Of a stretch of 54,902 bases of DNA, positions 25,356-33,175 are shown in pieces (the first letter of the stretch is position 1; every line of letters begins with the position of its first letter). The notes under the pieces are model-generated. The model made no database searches and was not told where the DNA came from. It saw only the letters and a list, made by a program, of their open reading frames with translations. The stretch comes from JANQKX01 sp039028695 (GTDB lineage Bacteria; Pseudomonadota; Alphaproteobacteria; Kiloniellales; Kiloniellaceae): positions 1-54,902 of the forward strand of contig JBCCHN010000025.1 of the NCBI GenBank assembly GCA_039028695.1, written 5' to 3'. The position numbers and the translations under genes are program-made.

Positions 25356-26957
25356 TTAGGCCATGGACCAACGTTCGGCGTTCTTGTGGCCGTCCAGTTC
25401 CCAGTTGTTGGCCATGACCTCCGGCAACGCGATGTCCTTGGTGGCCGCATGGGTATAGGCCATGAACAAGGGGATAATCGAGCCGCCATCGTCGTGTACG
25501 AGACGCTGCATTTCCACATAAAGCTCGCGGCGCTTGATCGGATCCAATTCGCTCCGGGCCTCGATCAGAAGCTCGTTAAAGCGCGCGTTGTTCCACTTTG
25601 CTTCATTCCACTCGGCATTGGCAGAATAGATTTGAGAGAAGATCCAATCTTCAGTCGGGCGCCCGCCCCAATAGCTGCCGACCCAAGGCTTGACCAGCCA
25701 AACATTGGACCAATAGCCGTCATTGGGTTCGCGGATGATCTTAATGTCGATTCCCGCTTTTTTGGCCGCTTCCGCATAGAGCTGACCGGCATCAACAGCC
25801 CCTTCAAAAGCGGTATCCGCCAAATGCAGGTCGACCGAAAGGTTTTCCATGCCGGCTTGCTTCAGGTGATACTTGGCTTTGTCGGGGTCATAGGGACGCT
25901 GAGGGATTTCATCGGTGGTCGCCCGGTAAATGTTGGCCGGACCGACTGGAATGTCGTTCGCCACCTCGCCTTGCTCTTTAATGATCTTTTTGTGCCATTC
26001 ATCCCGGTCAATGGCGTATTTAAGCGCCAAGCGCACATCGTTGTTATCAAAGGGCGCCGTATCGGTAAACATGGGCAAGGTGCAATGCTTGTTACCCGTG
26101 ATCGGGAAAATCTGCAGACTCTCATCCCGCTGCAGCAGGTTGATTGTCTTTAAATCCAGATTGCTCATGGACTGGATTTCCCCGGTCTTTAGGGCGTTGG
26201 TCCGCGCGGAAGCGTCGGCGATAAAGAGGTTCTCCACCGAATCAAAATGTGCGCGACCCTCTTTCCAGTAGTTGGGGTTTTTCTTGACGACGGTCAAAAT
26301 TCCTGGCTCGAAGCTTTCCAGCGCATAACCACCGGTTCCCACACCGGATTCCCAATCGATACTGCCATCGTCCTTAGCCGGGCAGATGCCAAGGTGATAG
26401 TCGCTGACCAGGAAGGGGAAGTCCGCATTACCACCCACCAAGGTAAAGACCACCTTATCGCCATCGGCCTTCACATCTTCGACAGGTGAGATAATGCCCT
26501 TAGCGGCTGACTTGGAGTCTTCACCCATATGGTGCTGGAAGGAAGCCACCACGTCGTTCGCATCCATGGTCTTGCCGTTATGGAACTCCACACCCTGACG
26601 AAGCGTAAATGTCCAGGTCGCGGCATCGCCTGATGCTTCCCAACTCTCGGCCAATTCTCCGATCAACTCCCCTTCTGGCGAGATTTCGGTCAAGTTATTG
26701 CGCAACTGACCGAAACTGACATTGATCATAAAAGAGTCGAGGATTTGGGCCGGATCCAGGCTATCGCCGGTACCGCCGCCAGTCAGAGCCTGCTTATAGG
26801 AACCGCCGCTTTTTGGGCCTGCGGCCTTTACCGCCGCACTTGCCATAGACGTCGCCAGTGCCGTTGTCGCACCCAGCGCCGCTGCCCGCCCCATAAACTC
26901 GCGGCGGGAAATCTTTCCGGCGCTCAGCAGCGCGGAATAGTATTTTAGCTCACTCAT
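25356..26957 (-). CDS. Tat-exported peptide-type ABC transporter substrate-binding protein, second copy
   Basis: A 533-residue SBP_bac_5 protein with a twin-arginine signal (SRREFMGRAAALGA, cleavage near AVKA). Long blocks are shared with the copy at 8.2-9.8 kb: FDNNDVRLALKYAIDRD, REPNDGYWSNVW, KPW, WGGRPTxDW and NNWELDGHKN. The ATG is preceded by GGGAG. It stands alone between its own terminator and an intergenic gap, with no permease or ATPase gene nearby. It probably delivers a small peptide-like or amide substrate to a transporter encoded elsewhere. Confidence 0.92.
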   Translation of the reverse strand: MSELKYYSALLSAGKISRREFMGRAAALGATTALATSMASAAVKAAGPKSGGSYKQALTGGGTGDSLDPAQILDSFMINVSFGQLRNNLTEISPEGELIGELAESWEASGDAATWTFTLRQGVEFHNGKTMDANDVVASFQHHMGEDSKSAAKGIISPVEDVKADGDKVVFTLVGGNADFPFLVSDYHLGICPAKDDGSIDWESGVGTGGYALESFEPGILTVVKKNPNYWKEGRAHFDSVENLFIADASARTNALKTGEIQSMSNLDLKTINLLQRDESLQIFPITGNKHCTLPMFTDTAPFDNNDVRLALKYAIDRDEWHKKIIKEQGEVANDIPVGPANIYRATTDEIPQRPYDPDKAKYHLKQAGMENLSVDLHLADTAFEGAVDAGQLYAEAAKKAGIDIKIIREPNDGYWSNVWLVKPWVGSYWGGRPTEDWIFSQIYSANAEWNEAKWNNARFNELLIEARSELDPIKRRELYVEMQRLVHDDGGSIIPLFMAYTHAATKDIALPEVMANNWELDGHKNAERWSMA

Positions 26958-27120
26958 CTTTTGTCTCCCTTTGAAAGGTGCACTCCCTTAAAATTTGCAT
27001 CCTCGGGGCTTCACCCTATCCATATCACTTGAATAATGTCCGCATCTTGACACCTGAAGCGCACTTCCACAATGCAATTTCCCATGGCCCATTTGGCGCG
27101 GCAACGATTAGGAAAATAGG

Positions 27121-27552
27121 ATGAAAAACCTACATACCGGTGGCTGCGTCTGCGGCCAAATCCGCTTTCGCACTGAGGGAGAGCCGCGCCGAGTGAGTCT
27201 TTGCGCCTGTCGCTGGTGTCAAAAGCTCACGGGCAGCGCCTTGGGCATCTCGGTCTACTTTGATCGGGAAAAAATCGCCTTCACTAAGGGCAAACGAAAG
27301 AGTTTTCGCCTCAAATCGGATGCGAACCGCTGGATCGAACAGGAATTTTGCCCGGATTGCGGAACGCCACTAACCTGGACCTTGGAATATTGGCAGGACT
27401 ACCGGGGAATTGCCGGCGGCACCTTTGATGCGCCCACTTTTTGGTATCAGCCGGAGCGCTTGGTTTTCGCCCGCTCGAAGCCAGCTTGGCTTACCTTGCC
27501 GACGACGATCGAGGTCTGTCAGGCTATGCCTCAAAAACCACCACAGGAATAA
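27121..27552 (+). CDS. GFA/CENP-V-domain zinc protein
   Basis: A 143-residue single-domain member of the family named for glutathione-dependent formaldehyde-activating enzyme. Zinc ligands are visible as GGCVCGQIRF, CACRWCQK and FCPDCGTPLTW. The name is historical: most members have no shown link to formaldehyde and act as zinc-fold proteins of unknown substrate. A TAGG-type Shine-Dalgarno precedes the ATG. It is one of three GFA proteins in the window. Confidence 0.87.
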   Translation: MKNLHTGGCVCGQIRFRTEGEPRRVSLCACRWCQKLTGSALGISVYFDREKIAFTKGKRKSFRLKSDANRWIEQEFCPDCGTPLTWTLEYWQDYRGIAGGTFDAPTFWYQPERLVFARSKPAWLTLPTTIEVCQAMPQKPPQE

Positions 27553-27560
27553 TCAAAGCT

Positions 27561-27598
27561 TCTCAAAGGCAGCGCACGATCTCAAAGGCAGCGCACGA
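27561..27598. repeat. Exact 19-base tandem duplication
   Basis: TCTCAAAGGCAGCGCACGA occurs twice with no gap (27561-27579 and 27580-27598), just after the GFA stop codon. It looks like a recent slippage duplication. Confidence 0.9.
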
Positions 27599-27620
27599 AA
27601 GGTGAGAAGATGCCAAAAAT

Positions 27621-27649
27621 GATCGGGGGCCGCTGCGGGCCCCACGATC
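27621..27649 (+). terminator. Hairpin, probable terminator of GFA gene
   Basis: GATCGGGGGCC pairs with GGCCCC-A-CGATC (one bulged A) around a six-base loop. It lies 68 bases after the GFA stop. The following GTTTGCTCTCT is only weakly T-rich, so efficiency is uncertain. Confidence 0.5.
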
Positions 27650-27952
27650 GTTTGCTCTCTGAGTTTCAGGACCTGACCTCGAACTTGCGCTCAAAAGGCC
27701 TCCTGAAGAGTCACCGCACAGGCTTTGCGGCGGCTAATGCATCGCCGAGTCAATCGGCCACGTGAGGAAAGTGTGCGCTTCTTCGCCCCGCGAGTCAAGC
27801 AATCCAAAGATGCCGAAATTTCCTTTTTATCGCAAAAAAGGAGCGGCTGATTGGTCACCGCTCTCCCGCAGAAGGTTGGAATTACATCCTTGATGGGATA
27901 GATTCGTTTCGTATCAAAGATATGTCATGCTCCTGCGATAGGAGAACCCGTG

Positions 27953-28576
27953 ATGACGAGGCCCAAAAGCACAACCGAACCTCTTGCCGATCGAATTTTG
28001 AAAGCGTGCTTAGATCGCGCCGATAGCTCTGGTTGGGACTCTTTGACTTTGCATGAGATCGCCGATGACCTGGGATGCAGCTTGGTCGAGGTGCGAAACT
28101 GTTATCAAGACAAAGACGCTGTCGCCAATGCCTGGTTTCAACAAGCCCAGCGCGAGATGCTTGCCGTTTCAAAAGAAGCCATGGCGGGATTAGAGGCTCC
28201 AGAGCGTTTGATTTTCCTACTCAAATCATGGATTGCCGTGCTGCAACGTCACCGCGGGGCCAGTTTGGATATGCTTAAGGGCAAGCTCTATCCTTCTCAT
28301 CCACACCACTGGGTGCCACTGATCTTTGATTTGTCCCGCTTCGTGCATTGGCTGCGCGATGCCGCGCTTCTGAAGGCCACGGGCCGACAGCGTCAAGTCG
28401 AGGAGATTGGCCTAACCGCACTTGTTCTTGGCACACTCGCCGTTTGGTCACGGGATGCCTCCCAGGATATGGCTCGCACCCATCGACATATCGAAAGGCG
28501 CTTGAAAATGGCCGATCGATTAATGGCACGCCGTTTCCGGCAATCCCGCGAAAGAGAGCACAAGAGCGCGGCATAG
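27953..28576 (+). CDS. TetR-family transcriptional regulator
   Basis: A protein of about 207 residues with an N-terminal helix-turn-helix (residues about 27-58: SLTLHEIADDLGCSLVEVRNCYQDK) and a helical ligand-binding C-terminal region (LLKSWIAVLQRH, EIGLTALVLGTLAVW). AGGAG sits eight bases before the ATG at 27953; a GTG directly upstream is a possible alternative. It is followed after 32 bases by a DUF3592 membrane protein on the same strand. Its target is unknown. Confidence 0.72.
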   Translation: MTRPKSTTEPLADRILKACLDRADSSGWDSLTLHEIADDLGCSLVEVRNCYQDKDAVANAWFQQAQREMLAVSKEAMAGLEAPERLIFLLKSWIAVLQRHRGASLDMLKGKLYPSHPHHWVPLIFDLSRFVHWLRDAALLKATGRQRQVEEIGLTALVLGTLAVWSRDASQDMARTHRHIERRLKMADRLMARRFRQSREREHKSAA

Positions 28577-28608
28577 AATCCTTCGTCTCGCCAGATCCGG
28601 CAAAGTTC

Positions 28609-29004
28609 ATGTCCGTTGAAACAGTCACTTTAATCGCCGCCACCATCGGGACACTGGTTGGGGTTGGCACCTTTTTCCATTTTTTTCTGATGGTGATGCG
28701 TTGGCCGCAAGCCACGGGCAAGGTCGTTGGAAACACCTCCGAACTTCGCTCGCTCGACACCGGGACGGATTACGTCTTTTTTGCGCAGATCCAGTTCCAA
28801 GCCAGTGATGGAAAAACCTATCAGGTGAAAGGGGATATTGGCCTAAACGACGAATGGCCCCTGGGGAAAGCTGTTTCCTTGCGCTATCGTCGGTACAACC
28901 CAAACCACGCTACAACCATGAAGAATTGGCAACGCCTGCTATTTTCTGTTGTCTTTCTAGGTTTTGCGGCTGCTTGTTGGTATGCCTGGTCCGACATGCG
29001 CTAG
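28609..29004 (+). CDS. DUF3592-type membrane protein
   Basis: A 131-residue protein with one N-terminal membrane segment (VTLIAATIGTLVGVGTFFHFF) and one at the C-terminus (LLFSVVFLGFAAACWYAW), enclosing a small beta domain (ATGKVVGN, YVFFAQIQFQASDGKTYQV, VSLRYRRYNPNHA). This layout is typical of DUF3592. The frame is open far upstream, but that part is antisense-like low-quality sequence; the ATG at 28609 is chosen. Function is unknown. Confidence 0.7.
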   Translation: MSVETVTLIAATIGTLVGVGTFFHFFLMVMRWPQATGKVVGNTSELRSLDTGTDYVFFAQIQFQASDGKTYQVKGDIGLNDEWPLGKAVSLRYRRYNPNHATTMKNWQRLLFSVVFLGFAAACWYAWSDMR

Positions 29005-29024
29005 AAGGTGTTATGGGAGTGGGC

Positions 29025-30377
29025 CTATTGCCCAGGTTCCTGCAAGCCCATTCCCATGCAGTTGGCATAAAAAGTGGTGGTGGCCGGCCAGTCGGAAAAA
29101 AGACCGGCGATCCCCACATGCTGAGCCAGGACATGGATGGTGCGCAATATATCACCGTCATTTTTGAGAGCCCCACGGGTGGTCTGATAGTAGTAATCAC
29201 CGCCGCCCTCAATCACGTCTTCCACAATGCGTCCAGAGCGTTCGGTAGTCCACGACATTATCTGCAGCCCAGCCTCTTTGGCGCGCCGCGCATAAAGAGA
29301 CGGCAGGATTTCGCCATTTTCTTGGTGTAAAAGCACGGGCATTGGGGGCGCAATAATTCGTACACCCAAGCGCCGAAGAGTGTCAAAGTCGTCCACACGC
29401 GGCGGAGCAAGGGCCAAATTCTCAACATCGCGCCCATCCAATAAGACCAGCTGATCAGCAAAGTCGGGAAAGGCCTTAATCCACAAAAGCACATCGTCCA
29501 AATTAAAGGATTGCGCCCATACCCGGCGAGGATCGATGCCCCGGTCGCTATAAGCCCCAATCATCTTGCGGGCATAACTTTCTTGGTCCAGCCCGGTGTC
29601 TGCAAAACCGACCTGGGGATCGGGGCCTTTCAGCTCGGGTATGTGTCCCACACCGAGTTGTTCAAAAAGCGCGATACTCTCATCAAGGCTCAAGACGGTG
29701 CCTTTAGCAGCGGATAAATCCGACGGCGAAGCCGTCGACCCGTAGACATATTCAGACCGGGTAACACCCGATTTTTCTGAATAACCTCGTTTGCCAACGA
29801 GCGTCTTGAACTCCGCTAAGGTGAGGTCGCTTGAGCAACACTTAATTTGGCGCCCGTTGAGGAGGACACCCGTTGCCGGGTCTACTGCCGGCGGGATCGT
29901 GCATTTTGCCGACAAGTCCGGCCTCAGCACAATATCGGTGGTATCATGCAAGTCGCATTGGGCGTGACGACAGACCAAGGCCTGGTCTTTGGTAAAGGTC
30001 ACGTCGCACTCTAAAATCCCAGCCCCCATGCGCGCGGCCGCCTCATAGGATTCCTTTGTATGCTCAGGAAAAAGCAGAGGCGCACCGCGATGACCGATGG
30101 AAAACAGACTGGGCACATAACTTATCTTGTCCTCGGCGCAGCTTTGCAACGTCGCCTTCAAGTCACCGCCACTGAGCTTTGCAAGCAAGTTAAAGGGCCG
30201 CGGCCCCAGGCGCACGTCAGCACTGCTTTCAAAGCTGATACTTTCAATTTCGTCGCCCAAGAAAGATGGTGATCCCAGAAATTCCTGATGCAAATCCGAT
30301 GCGGAAACAGCTGTAACATTGCAGCTTAAAATACTGGCCAAAATCACTGGACCAAATGAGCGCAAAGACATGGGCAT
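29025..30377 (-). CDS. Periplasmic glycerophosphodiester phosphodiesterase
   Basis: A 450-residue secreted enzyme that hydrolyses glycerophosphodiesters to glycerol 3-phosphate and an alcohol. A signal peptide is visible (SLRSFGPVILASILSC, cleavage near VSA). The GDPD core begins SIGHRGAPLLFPEHTKESY, with catalytic and metal residues in ILECDVTFTKD and VCRHAQCDLHDTTD; further on are IPELKGPDP, VWAQSFNLDDV and a C-terminal LFSDWPATTT. The start at 30377 is chosen because the signal peptide begins there; the frame is open to 30476. A Pho box 63 bases upstream fits its role in phosphorus scavenging. Confidence 0.88.
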   Translation of the reverse strand: MPMSLRSFGPVILASILSCNVTAVSASDLHQEFLGSPSFLGDEIESISFESSADVRLGPRPFNLLAKLSGGDLKATLQSCAEDKISYVPSLFSIGHRGAPLLFPEHTKESYEAAARMGAGILECDVTFTKDQALVCRHAQCDLHDTTDIVLRPDLSAKCTIPPAVDPATGVLLNGRQIKCCSSDLTLAEFKTLVGKRGYSEKSGVTRSEYVYGSTASPSDLSAAKGTVLSLDESIALFEQLGVGHIPELKGPDPQVGFADTGLDQESYARKMIGAYSDRGIDPRRVWAQSFNLDDVLLWIKAFPDFADQLVLLDGRDVENLALAPPRVDDFDTLRRLGVRIIAPPMPVLLHQENGEILPSLYARRAKEAGLQIMSWTTERSGRIVEDVIEGGGDYYYQTTRGALKNDGDILRTIHVLAQHVGIAGLFSDWPATTTFYANCMGMGLQEPGQ

Positions 30378-30439
30378 AGAATATCGACCTTTTTCCCTGG
30401 GGTATTCTACCCCTCGTCCACTTAGACTGCTTGGTTGCG

Positions 30440-30457
30440 ACGACAAATCAATGACAA
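30440..30457 (-). promoter_or_regulatory. Pho box upstream of the glycerophosphodiesterase gene
   Basis: Read on the minus strand: TTGTCAT-TGAT-TTGTCGT, two 7-base repeats 11 bases apart pointing at the GDPD gene, whose ATG is 63 bases downstream. It matches CTGTCAT-N4-CTGTCAY with three mismatches in the repeats. Phosphodiesterases are classical PhoB targets, which supports the call. Confidence 0.6.
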
Positions 30458-30634
30458 ACCGAGAGTAGATCATCAAGGCGATAAAGTACTTGCCTTTTTC
30501 AAGTGCTGCCTCAGAAACTTAAAGAGCGACGAACGGCAAGTCGCTTGCCGCCTTTTTGGCAGGGCCTTATCGTGGAAGTGACAAGGCCGTCTGGCCAAAT
30601 CTGACCGGTTCTATTCTAACTTGGGAGGTCCTGC

Positions 30635-31240
30635 ATGTCAGATCCTGCCCCTCTGCCCTTTATGCCTAAAAAGACACTTAGCCTATTAGGCTCGCCTCGG
30701 CGCGGCGGCAATAGCGATGTCTTGGCGGATGCTTTCTGCGCTCGGGCTCATCGCTATGAAGCCGTGGTGGATCAGTTTGCCTTGGCGGAACTGGACTTCG
30801 ACGGCTGCCGCAACCTGTTCCGCTGCAAGACCGATTTGAGCCATTGCGGTCAATCCGATGGCTTAAGCCCCATTTTGGATCAAATCGCGCTAGCCGAAGT
30901 TCTGGTTTTGGCAAGCCCAATCTATTTCACCAATGTGACCGGTCAATTGAAATCCGCAATCGATCGTCTGTTCTCTTTTTTCGTGCCCAATTACGCGATC
31001 AAAGCTCAAAAAAGCCGCCTCTGTTCAGGTCGCAAGGTGGTTCTGATCCAAACACAGGGCGAGCCCGAAGGTCGCTATGGCGATTTGTTGGAGAGCTATG
31101 CCACCGGATTTGCCTATTTGGGTTTCGACCAAGCCTTTCATATCCGCGCCTGGGGAGTGCGCGAGCCCGGCGACCTGGACGATCATCCCGAGTTTTTCGA
31201 ACGGTGCCACCACATCGCGGATCAAGTTTACGGAGGTTGA
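30635..31240 (+). CDS. Flavodoxin-fold NAD(P)H-dependent FMN reductase
   Basis: A 201-residue flavodoxin-like protein. The FMN phosphate loop is LLGSPRRGGNSDVLAD (residues about 17-32), followed by a Cys pair region CRNLFRCKTDLSHC and the second flavin loop LASPIYFTNVTGQLKSAIDR, the standard iron-sulfur flavoprotein/WrbA-like pattern. A GGGAGG Shine-Dalgarno precedes the ATG. Such enzymes reduce flavins, quinones or disulfides; the partner is unknown. A truncated methyltransferase frame follows directly. Confidence 0.83.
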   Translation: MSDPAPLPFMPKKTLSLLGSPRRGGNSDVLADAFCARAHRYEAVVDQFALAELDFDGCRNLFRCKTDLSHCGQSDGLSPILDQIALAEVLVLASPIYFTNVTGQLKSAIDRLFSFFVPNYAIKAQKSRLCSGRKVVLIQTQGEPEGRYGDLLESYATGFAYLGFDQAFHIRAWGVREPGDLDDHPEFFERCHHIADQVYGG

Positions 31241-31244
31241 GGCT

Positions 31245-31409
31245 TTGGCCCCGGAAGACGACGAAAAAAAGCAACAAACCGGCATTCTAAAGGCCTTGAG
31301 CACCCTAAAACCCAGTGAAAGGTCAGAGCACCTCTACGACCAATGGGCCAACGATTATGACCAGAATCTAAAGGACGATTGGAGCCAAATCGCGCCCGAC
31401 TGGCAATAG
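31245..31409 (+). pseudogene. N-terminal stump of a SAM-dependent methyltransferase
   Basis: A 54-codon frame from a TTG preceded by GGAGG at 31232-31236. Its second half, SEHLYDQWANDYDQNLKDDW, reads like the opening helix of class I methyltransferases (compare LYDxWAxxYD), but the frame stops at a TAG before the SAM-binding glycine motif, and no such motif is seen downstream in any frame. It is most likely a gene fragment left by a deletion or rearrangement just after the flavodoxin gene. Confidence 0.5.
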
Positions 31410-31724
31410 GTACATTGGCTGCATGAGACCTAAAATCTTGATACATTACATGTCACCGAAATAACTCGGGTGGTCAAAGCCATCGACCATCAAGTCATTT
31501 AGATGAACGGAAAGCCCTTTCTGTATAAAGCTTTCAAACCCGCCCTTAAGGCGTATGATCGAAAAGGGGTCTAACTCATTATGACCATCAATGCGTTGAA
31601 CCTTATGAACAAACTGGATCGCCTCGATTACCTGATCGCGGGCAAAAAAGAAGGCCCAAACTTGGTGTCTGGGCCTTCTGAGCTTCGGTAGTTCATTCAG
31701 TCCAATATTCCGACTGAAAGTGCC
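31410..31724. other. Gene-poor stretch with terminator and an open frame lacking a start
   Basis: About 315 bases with no complete gene. On the minus strand the frame from 31724 to the TAA at 31446-31448 is open for 92 codons, in phase with the 66-residue gene beyond its TAG stop. The distal part (for example QFVHKVQRIDGHNELDPF and NDLMVDGFDHPSYFGDM) reads protein-like, but no start codon exists before the last few codons, and a terminator lies inside. It may be the tail of a decayed gene. Confidence 0.4.
31644..31679 (-). terminator. Intrinsic terminator of the 66-residue gene
   Basis: AGAAGGCCC (31649-31657) pairs perfectly with GGGCCTTCT (31671-31679) around a 13-base loop; on the minus strand the stem is followed by a run of six T. 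It lies 45 bases after the stop codon of the small leftward gene. Confidence 0.85.
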
Positions 31725-31925
31725 CTAGTGCAGATAGGGCGGGTTGTCCTGGGGCCAGACCTGTTTGTCGATGGCCACGGCGGCAACAGCCGGCTGGTCG
31801 TGATGGTGTTTTTTCGACAGTCGATGTTTCAACCGGACCCGTTGGCCGCGGATTTTGGTGATCCGCGCAACAACGTCCTCGCGGGTCAGGACCGACAGGT
31901 TGGGCATACGATCGTTGAATGACAT
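31725..31925 (-). CDS. Small basic protein of unknown function
   Basis: A 66-residue protein: MSFNDRMPNLSVL start, a central Arg/Lys-rich stretch (ITKIRGQRVRLKHRLSKKHHH) and a Pro-rich tail ending NPPYLH. No family was recognised. Support for a real gene is an AAGGA Shine-Dalgarno eight to ten bases before the ATG at 31925 and a strong intrinsic terminator just downstream. The frame is open to 32087, but the longer start has no such signal. The positive charge could suit nucleic-acid or polyphosphate binding; that is speculation. Confidence 0.6.
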   Translation of the reverse strand: MSFNDRMPNLSVLTREDVVARITKIRGQRVRLKHRLSKKHHHDQPAVAAVAIDKQVWPQDNPPYLH

Positions 31926-32229
31926 GGCTCTATTCCTTCTCAAAAAGAGGTTCAAATAGGGACCCCAGGCGTTTGATTGCGGGGCTAAGAAGGCATCTGA
32001 GCGCGGGGATCGGTCCTTCAGGGTCGGGCCTCTGTACCTCAGGGCGGAGATGTCTGTGGTCCAAAATTCTTTGGGCAGCGCATTCAAGCCTTTGGCCTTT
32101 CCTTGCAGGTAGGTGGGCTAACCTCTTGCCATCACCTCAAAGGGAGCAACCCGGCCATGCGCAGAACGAATAGGTGGCGAATGGCTGGTTATTCTGCCGA
32201 AATCAGACTAAACTTTTTGGCGCGGCGTA
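31926..32229. other. Intergenic, promoter region of two divergent genes
   Basis: About 300 bases between the leftward small gene and the rightward MBL gene. Apart from the Shine-Dalgarno of the small gene, no convincing gene, hairpin or repeat was seen. Confidence 0.6.
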
Positions 32230-33117
32230 ATGGAGATTGAGGCCATGAACCAGCTCGTTCAACTTCGCTTATCCCTGCCACCATGGGGACAATCTCGGAG
32301 GGGATTCTCTAGGGTGCGCTATACTAGTCGGTTCCTGGTTTTGGCGGCATTTACGGTTCTTGCCCTTTTTCTGGCTCCCAAGTCCGGATGGGCCAGTCAG
32401 TGCGTGGCTTACGTGGACAGCCAGGTTGGGCCGAGCCCTGTGTCCTATTCGCAGAGCCAAAGCGGCAATGGGGTTGATATCACCTTCGTCACCCACTCGA
32501 CCTTTCGCCTGGTGACGCCGGCAGGGGTGGTGGTAGCGACTGACTTTGCGGGCTATGCTGGGGACGGCCCCTTGCCCGATATCGTGACCATGAACCACGC
32601 CCACGAAACCCACTATACCCTCTTTCCCGATCCCAAGATTAAACATGTGCTCACCGGCTGGAACCCGGAGGGTGGCCCGATTGAACACTCTCTAAGGGTT
32701 GCCGATCTTTACCTGCGCAATGTACCAACGGACATTCGCCGCCCTGGGGGGACGGTTGAGCCTTTTGGGAACTCGATCTTTATTTTCGAAGTTGCCGACC
32801 TCTGCATCGGCCATCTGGGTCACCTGCACCACAAGCCAACGCCTGAGCAACTGGCCCGCATCGGGCGCTTGGATGTAGTTTTCGCCCCAGTTGACGGCAG
32901 TGTGACTTTGGACCTTAAGTCAATGATTGAGGTGCTGCTGGACCTGCGCGCCAGCCTGGTCATCCCCATGCATTTTTTCAGCTATCAAACCCTGGAGATC
33001 TTTCTCGCCGCCATGAGCCAAGCTTTTGACGTGCGCATCGCAGATAGTGACAGCGTCAGCGTATCCTTGGCCAACTTACCACGGGACCCCACTGTCCTTT
33101 TGCTTGCTGGATATTAA
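32230..33117 (+). CDS. Exported MBL-fold metallohydrolase, UlaG-like
   Basis: A protein of up to 295 residues. An N-terminal hydrophobic segment (RFLVLAAFTVLALFL, then WASQC) suggests export or membrane anchoring. The beta-lactamase fold follows: ITFVTHSTFRL, the metal motif as MNHAHETH where HxHxDH is usual (Asp replaced by Thr), GHLGHLHH and PMHFFSYQT. Three starts are possible: 32230, 32254 (GGAG ten bases upstream) and GTG 32314 (GGAGGGG upstream, giving a normal-length signal peptide). Substrate unknown. A Major Facilitator gene follows after 58 bases. Confidence 0.72.
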   Translation: MEIEAMNQLVQLRLSLPPWGQSRRGFSRVRYTSRFLVLAAFTVLALFLAPKSGWASQCVAYVDSQVGPSPVSYSQSQSGNGVDITFVTHSTFRLVTPAGVVVATDFAGYAGDGPLPDIVTMNHAHETHYTLFPDPKIKHVLTGWNPEGGPIEHSLRVADLYLRNVPTDIRRPGGTVEPFGNSIFIFEVADLCIGHLGHLHHKPTPEQLARIGRLDVVFAPVDGSVTLDLKSMIEVLLDLRASLVIPMHFFSYQTLEIFLAAMSQAFDVRIADSDSVSVSLANLPRDPTVLLLAGY

Positions 33118-33175
33118 CGAAACAGCTTATTGTTACTGCAAATCCAGTTAACGATTTAGTGCTTGGGGGGACAGA

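Larger units (their letters stand above)
27553..27952. other. Gene-poor intergenic stretch
   Basis: About 400 bases between the GFA and TetR genes. It holds a 19-base exact tandem repeat, a strong hairpin that probably ends the GFA transcript, and one short open frame (27610-27765, 51 codons, with an AAAGGTGA Shine-Dalgarno) that overlaps that hairpin and is not convincing. An AGGAG sequence at 27940-27944 belongs to the TetR gene. Confidence 0.6.

Noticed and set aside
25254..26153. 299-codon rightward open frame
   Set aside because: Antisense to the second binding protein and runs through its terminator; mirrors the false frame over the first copy.
27610..27765. 51-codon rightward frame with a fair Shine-Dalgarno
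   Set aside because: Covers the probable GFA terminator hairpin and has no protein-like features; kept only as a note.
28348..28608. Upstream extension of the DUF3592 protein
   Set aside because: Overlaps the TetR gene in another frame and looks like shadow sequence; the membrane protein starts at 28609.
31940..31965. GGTTCAAATAGGG resembling a tRNA T-loop
   Set aside because: No acceptor, D or anticodon stems can be drawn around it. A similar GGTTCAAAT near 54740 fails for the same reason.
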